From contig VXBM01000563.1 of assembly GCA_013400155.1 (NCBI GenBank), forward strand, positions 184,858 through 248,857: a stretch of DNA of 64,000 bases, given 5' to 3'. The notes under the pieces were generated by a model. That model saw only the letters and a list, made by a program, of their open reading frames with translations. It was not told where the DNA came from and did not search any database. The DNA comes from Helopsaltes ochotensis. Taxonomy: Eukaryota > Chordata > Aves > Passeriformes > Locustellidae. A program made the position numbers and the translations under genes. Below are positions 60,051 through 64,000 of the stretch, in pieces. Each line of letters opens with the position of its first letter. Position 1 is the first letter of the stretch.

Positions 60051-63004
60051 TCAAGGTGGCCAGTTTTGAGCCAGGCCCCAGAGCAGGACTTTGCACTCCC
60101 AGGTGAGAGATGAGTCCCTTTGCTGGAGGTCTGTGCATCTCACAGTTTGTCCTGGGCATGTAACTTTAGGCAGAGGCTTAACAAAAGCCAGTCAGGGATG
60201 ATGAGACTGTGAGCCTCATTAGTACTTTTTGTGTTTCATTGGACAGTGGGGCAATTAACACAGGGCTCATTACACATGGATTTTGATCATTTTCTCTGCT
60301 TATTCATCATAGTATTTCCTCTGAGAATAGCAGAGGCTGTGATTAAGTGCAGGAATAATTCATGTAGTTTCTTCTTTGAGATTTCGATCACCTTTTTGGA
60401 GTCTAAGTGTTTTACAGCCTTCATTCCTGAGGCATTTATGGCAGATCTGCATAATAGAGCCCTGCACATAAACTGTACTCTTCACCTTCTGGCCGAGGTT
60501 ATTTTCTGCTTTCAACACAGACCAGTAGCTCCACTTGGAAAAAGCTCAAAGCTGCAGCCCCAAGGTCAAGCAAGGTCTAATAAAATATTATGAGAACCAC
60601 AAAACAAATCAGAGTAAGCTCAAGGGGATACCTGCTTTGCTCCTCATCTTTAAGATTAATGTAAAAATATTATAGGATGTCTTCGTTAGGTTAAGACCCC
60701 TCCAATTACCCCACTGTTTGTTATTGACAACAGAATATGGATGCCCTTAGAGAAGAGTGCAGGAAAAGGACAAGCAGGCAGGGATGTCTCTCAGCTATAC
60801 TGTCCCAGTCTCCACCAGCAGGGCTTTCCTGAGATATTTACAATCTCTGTACATTTCATATTTTTAGATGGAATTCTCCTATACTAATTTGTTCAATATA
60901 TGCATCATGGGAGGAGTAATCCACAGTCCTTTCTGAGGCCAGGAGAGGGATATGTAATGTTCAATTCTAAAGGAACAATAGGATGTTCTGCCCACAGTTC
61001 CAGCCTGTAGGCTGGGAGATGTGGGGCCCACTTCCATCACTGTCACTGGGTAGGATTGGTGTGGATCACTGCCCTGTCTGTCCTGGGGCTGCTGCTTGCC
61101 TTTGTCCTCATATTCCTCTCCCATCAGTTTCCACAAACCTGACTGCAAAATCTCACTCTTCAGAAGCTAGACCTGCTCTGCTGGAAATTTTGGACATGGA
61201 GACATAGGTTGTTTTTGTTCAAAATGTGCCTAAGGAATACTCTAAATGCAACAAAGAAGGACACACCCAGAAGAGAGAAGGATATTAGATAGCCTAAATT
61301 TTTGGGCAACTAGCTCCTCTGGACCTCTCTTTTCTTCCCCTATAAAATCCTCTCATGATTATGTCAATGGATGCTGTTGCAAAACCTCTGCCAATTGTCA
61401 TACACCACACGGGACTATGACTCTGCAAAGGGTGGTTTTGAAAATCTGAAGAGAGAAATTGCACAGGAAAGTTGTAAATACTTTTCTGTTGGAAAGTTGG
61501 CTTTTAAGATATAGGTACTCTGTAGGACTTTAAAATCTGACAAAATGCAAAGACTTTTATTTCCAAGTGGCAGGATAGTATCAGAGACAAAATATTGTGT
61601 TCATTAAAATATGGGGAATTAAAATTTGAGAGCAGTTTTCAACAGCTTTGACCAAAAATCAGTCTTAGGTTCGTTCCTAAGTCACTTAATCTTTACCTCT
61701 ATTTCAAAGTATTGACAGCAGTTATTGTGTAGCTGAACATCTGCACTGAAGAGATATGGGTCATTCCAGCTAAAATCCATGCAATTATTGAAGTTTTCAA
61801 ACATTCAGAATAAATTAAATGAGTAACTGCTGAATATTCTCACAAAGAATCTTTTCTTTTTTAGGAAACTGGAAATGCATTTTGTCCACTCTTTAATGAG
61901 TATGTTAACAAATCAGGTTTCCCATTATTTGATTAACGTGTGCACTAATATAGTCTGCCTACGAAGCTGATGCAAAGAGGAATGCTGAGCCCAGTCAGTT
62001 CAGCACTGGAAGGAGCAGATTTAATTTCCTTTTCCTGCTCAGCACCAAACTGATACAAAGGCCTCTCAGTGAGAAAAATAATTGTGCTTAGGGCTTGGCA
62101 TATGGAGACACAGGGTGTAGAGTGTGCAAACTTCCCAGCTGGTGGGGGATGTTAATGCCTGGAGAGGACCCAGCTTTCCAGCCTTATCCCTGCTGAGAGC
62201 AGCCACCAACCACCCTGCCTGCAGAGCTTTGCTTCACCACCCTCCTGCACCTGGCTTGGGCTTGTGAGCAGGACCCCAAAAACACCACCAAGCCCACTCA
62301 CTGGGGTGGCTGCTCTTGGCTCAGCAGGGAGGGACCAGCCCTGCCCCTGGGGTGGGCACCATCTCCTCAGTCCCACAGGAACAGGAGTTGGCTCCCGAGG
62401 GGGAGCCAGGACCCAACTGTGCATGTTCAACAGCCCAGGCAAGGTCCTAAAATGATGTCCTCTGCTCTAGGGCAGACCTCTGCTTCTGTCTGCCTGTGAG
62501 CTCTGCCCCCAGGCTGGGTGTGTGGTGTGGAGACTCCTGGGAGTATTCAGATTCTGATGAACCAGCAGTTTCTAATTTGAAAAATATTTGTTTCAGTAAG
62601 TGTTTCCTGGCTGGTGCTGCTGGAGTATTTTTGTCTGTGCTAACAGTATTATATTACTGGGAGGGGAAGCTCATTCCACCTAATTGTACAAAGCGTGTAG
62701 TGATGGAGATGGGAACCTAATTATCTTCATCAAATTGATTTCATTTTGGTTACCACATGGCTATTAGAGGAATGACAATAAATTTTGGTCTCTTTGATCA
62801 GGACTGGAGTTTAACCAACATTTCTAAAGTCATTAATGTGTTATGCCTCCCCCAGGCTAATGATTTGATTACCATGTAAATGTAGTGAAGCCAAACACTT
62901 CAGCTATACATTATGGATGATGGATAGAAAGTTTTGAGAAAATACATGTTGTACTAAGTATACCAGAAACACAGAGGATGTCACATAGCTACTGGCAGGC
63001 AGGG
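60051..63004. other. Intergenic sequence, no gene seen
   Basis: Unique sequence; the GC-richer part at about 62150-62450 has open frames on both strands without any family signature. Nothing else was identified. Confidence 0.55.
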
Positions 63005-63200
63005 AGAGACAGAGAATTGTAGAAGATCTCAAGTTGGAATGGTCCCACAAGGATCATAATGTCCAGCTCCCTGATACTTGCAGGCCTATCTAAAACTAAA
63101 CCTAAACTTACATGAGTAAGAGCATTATCCAAATTGTTTATGAAAAACTGTACAGGTGCCTCTTTGTAACTTTTCTTATGACTAAATCCTTGCCCTGTAG
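63005..63200 (-). mobile_element. Degenerate CR1 LINE 3' fragment (-)
   Basis: 'gatctcaagttggaatggtcccacaaggatcataatgtccagctcc' is the reverse complement of a CR1 terminus. A divergent stretch follows that includes 'gagtaagagcattatccaaattgttt' (CR1-like 'gagagcattgtccaaacgctt'). The copy is highly diverged, so the right border is uncertain. Confidence 0.7.
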
Positions 63201-64000
63201 GTCTGTTGATCTCTCTGTGAGATCAGAGAAAGCCATCTCAGTCCCTCAGGATCAGAGTGGTGCTGTTAGCAGATGCAGGAACAAAGTACACACAGAAGCT
63301 TTATTTTAGATCATTTCTGAGCCTAGAAGTGTTGAGGAACCATTGAGAGTCAAGTTCAGCTCCCACCACCTTGGATGTTTCCCTGTGTGATGGGGGCTGA
63401 AGTGCTGAACTGCAACTGGGCAGAAACTGGAACATGGCTGTCTTGGCTTTTGTCCTTATGTGCCTACATATACAGTTATATAGTGCCAAGAAACACTGTG
63501 GGATTTTGTCTTTGTGAAGCTTTAGTTTTTTTTTTTAAATGATATGCCACAAAATATGGATTATATCATGATATTAATTACAACACTAATATTTGTGCCT
63601 ATTATAAGGGATGTGTATGTATACACATGTTGATAATATAGTTGTTATTAATGTGCTATAGCTATCACATAACACAATATGACAAATTAATAGATCTTAC
63701 AGTTAAATATTCCACAATGTATTGTAATATGTTTTATCTTAAACCTTTCTGGCTTGCTGCCATCCTTTTTTTTCTTTCCCAGGTTGATTTGTATTGAAAG
63801 GAAGTACTTTAGTGCTTTAGCTCAGGAAACTGAGGCCAGCAGTTCAAATGATCCAATGTACTCTTGCCACCAGGCTGTGAGACATTGTGTTCCTCATAGG
63901 TTTTTGTCTGAAAGCCCTGCAAAACCAGGATTCCCCAGCCTTCTCAGGCAATTGATTCTTCAGCGCAATTAAAGAAATTGTGGTACTTGAGCTGAGCAGG
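63201..64000. other. Intergenic sequence, no gene seen
   Basis: AT-rich, with an 8-bp inverted repeat ATGTGTAT/ATACACAT (2-base spacer) at 63611-63628. No exon was recognised. Confidence 0.55.

Noticed and set aside
44200..64000. 3' exons of ADARB2 on the minus strand
   Set aside because: Expected downstream by human synteny, but no deaminase or C-terminal ADAR-like frame was recognised; it probably starts beyond the window.
1..64000. CRISPR arrays, operons, defence or phage systems
   Set aside because: No regularly spaced repeats and no prokaryotic gene structure; the window is vertebrate.

Overview
This is a vertebrate nuclear window, almost certainly from a bird and probably a passerine. 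The evidence is one multi-exon gene with GT-AG introns, a low repeat load, and repeats that are nearly all CR1 LINE fragments. These end in the avian motif 'ccaaccnaanccattctgtgattct'-like tails. There is also one avian-type retroviral LTR. No bacterial, phage, CRISPR or operon structure is present.

Bases 1 to about 44,200 hold one gene on the + strand: WDR37, a seven-bladed WD40 protein that partners PACS1/PACS2 in vertebrates. A noncoding first exon ends at base 75 in a CpG-rich promoter. Thirteen coding exons run from the ATG at 9146 to the TGA at 40619. All splice phases agree and the exons sum to 1,488 nt (495 codons plus stop). The protein has a basic N-terminus, a coiled-coil region, the Ser/Thr-rich exon 5 segment, WD1-WD2, an acidic linker and WD3-WD7. 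A 3' UTR of about 3.0-3.6 kb follows, with two plausible poly(A) sites. The introns are AT-rich and mostly featureless. They carry CR1 pieces, a candidate 480-bp inverted-repeat transposon, a perfect 102-bp tandem duplication, a 101-N assembly gap and a striking CpG island with a CTCF-type motif in the 11-kb intron 11.

Bases from about 44,200 to 64,000 appear intergenic. I found no convincing coding exon on either strand. They hold two degenerate CR1 pieces, a probable solo LTR near 59.7-60.05 kb, one CTCF-like motif and small simple repeats. In human, IDI1 lies upstream (divergent) and ADARB2 downstream (antisense) of WDR37; neither is visible here.

I see no undescribed multi-gene system. 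The items most worth checking are the intron 11 CpG/CTCF element and the inverted-repeat element in intron 1.
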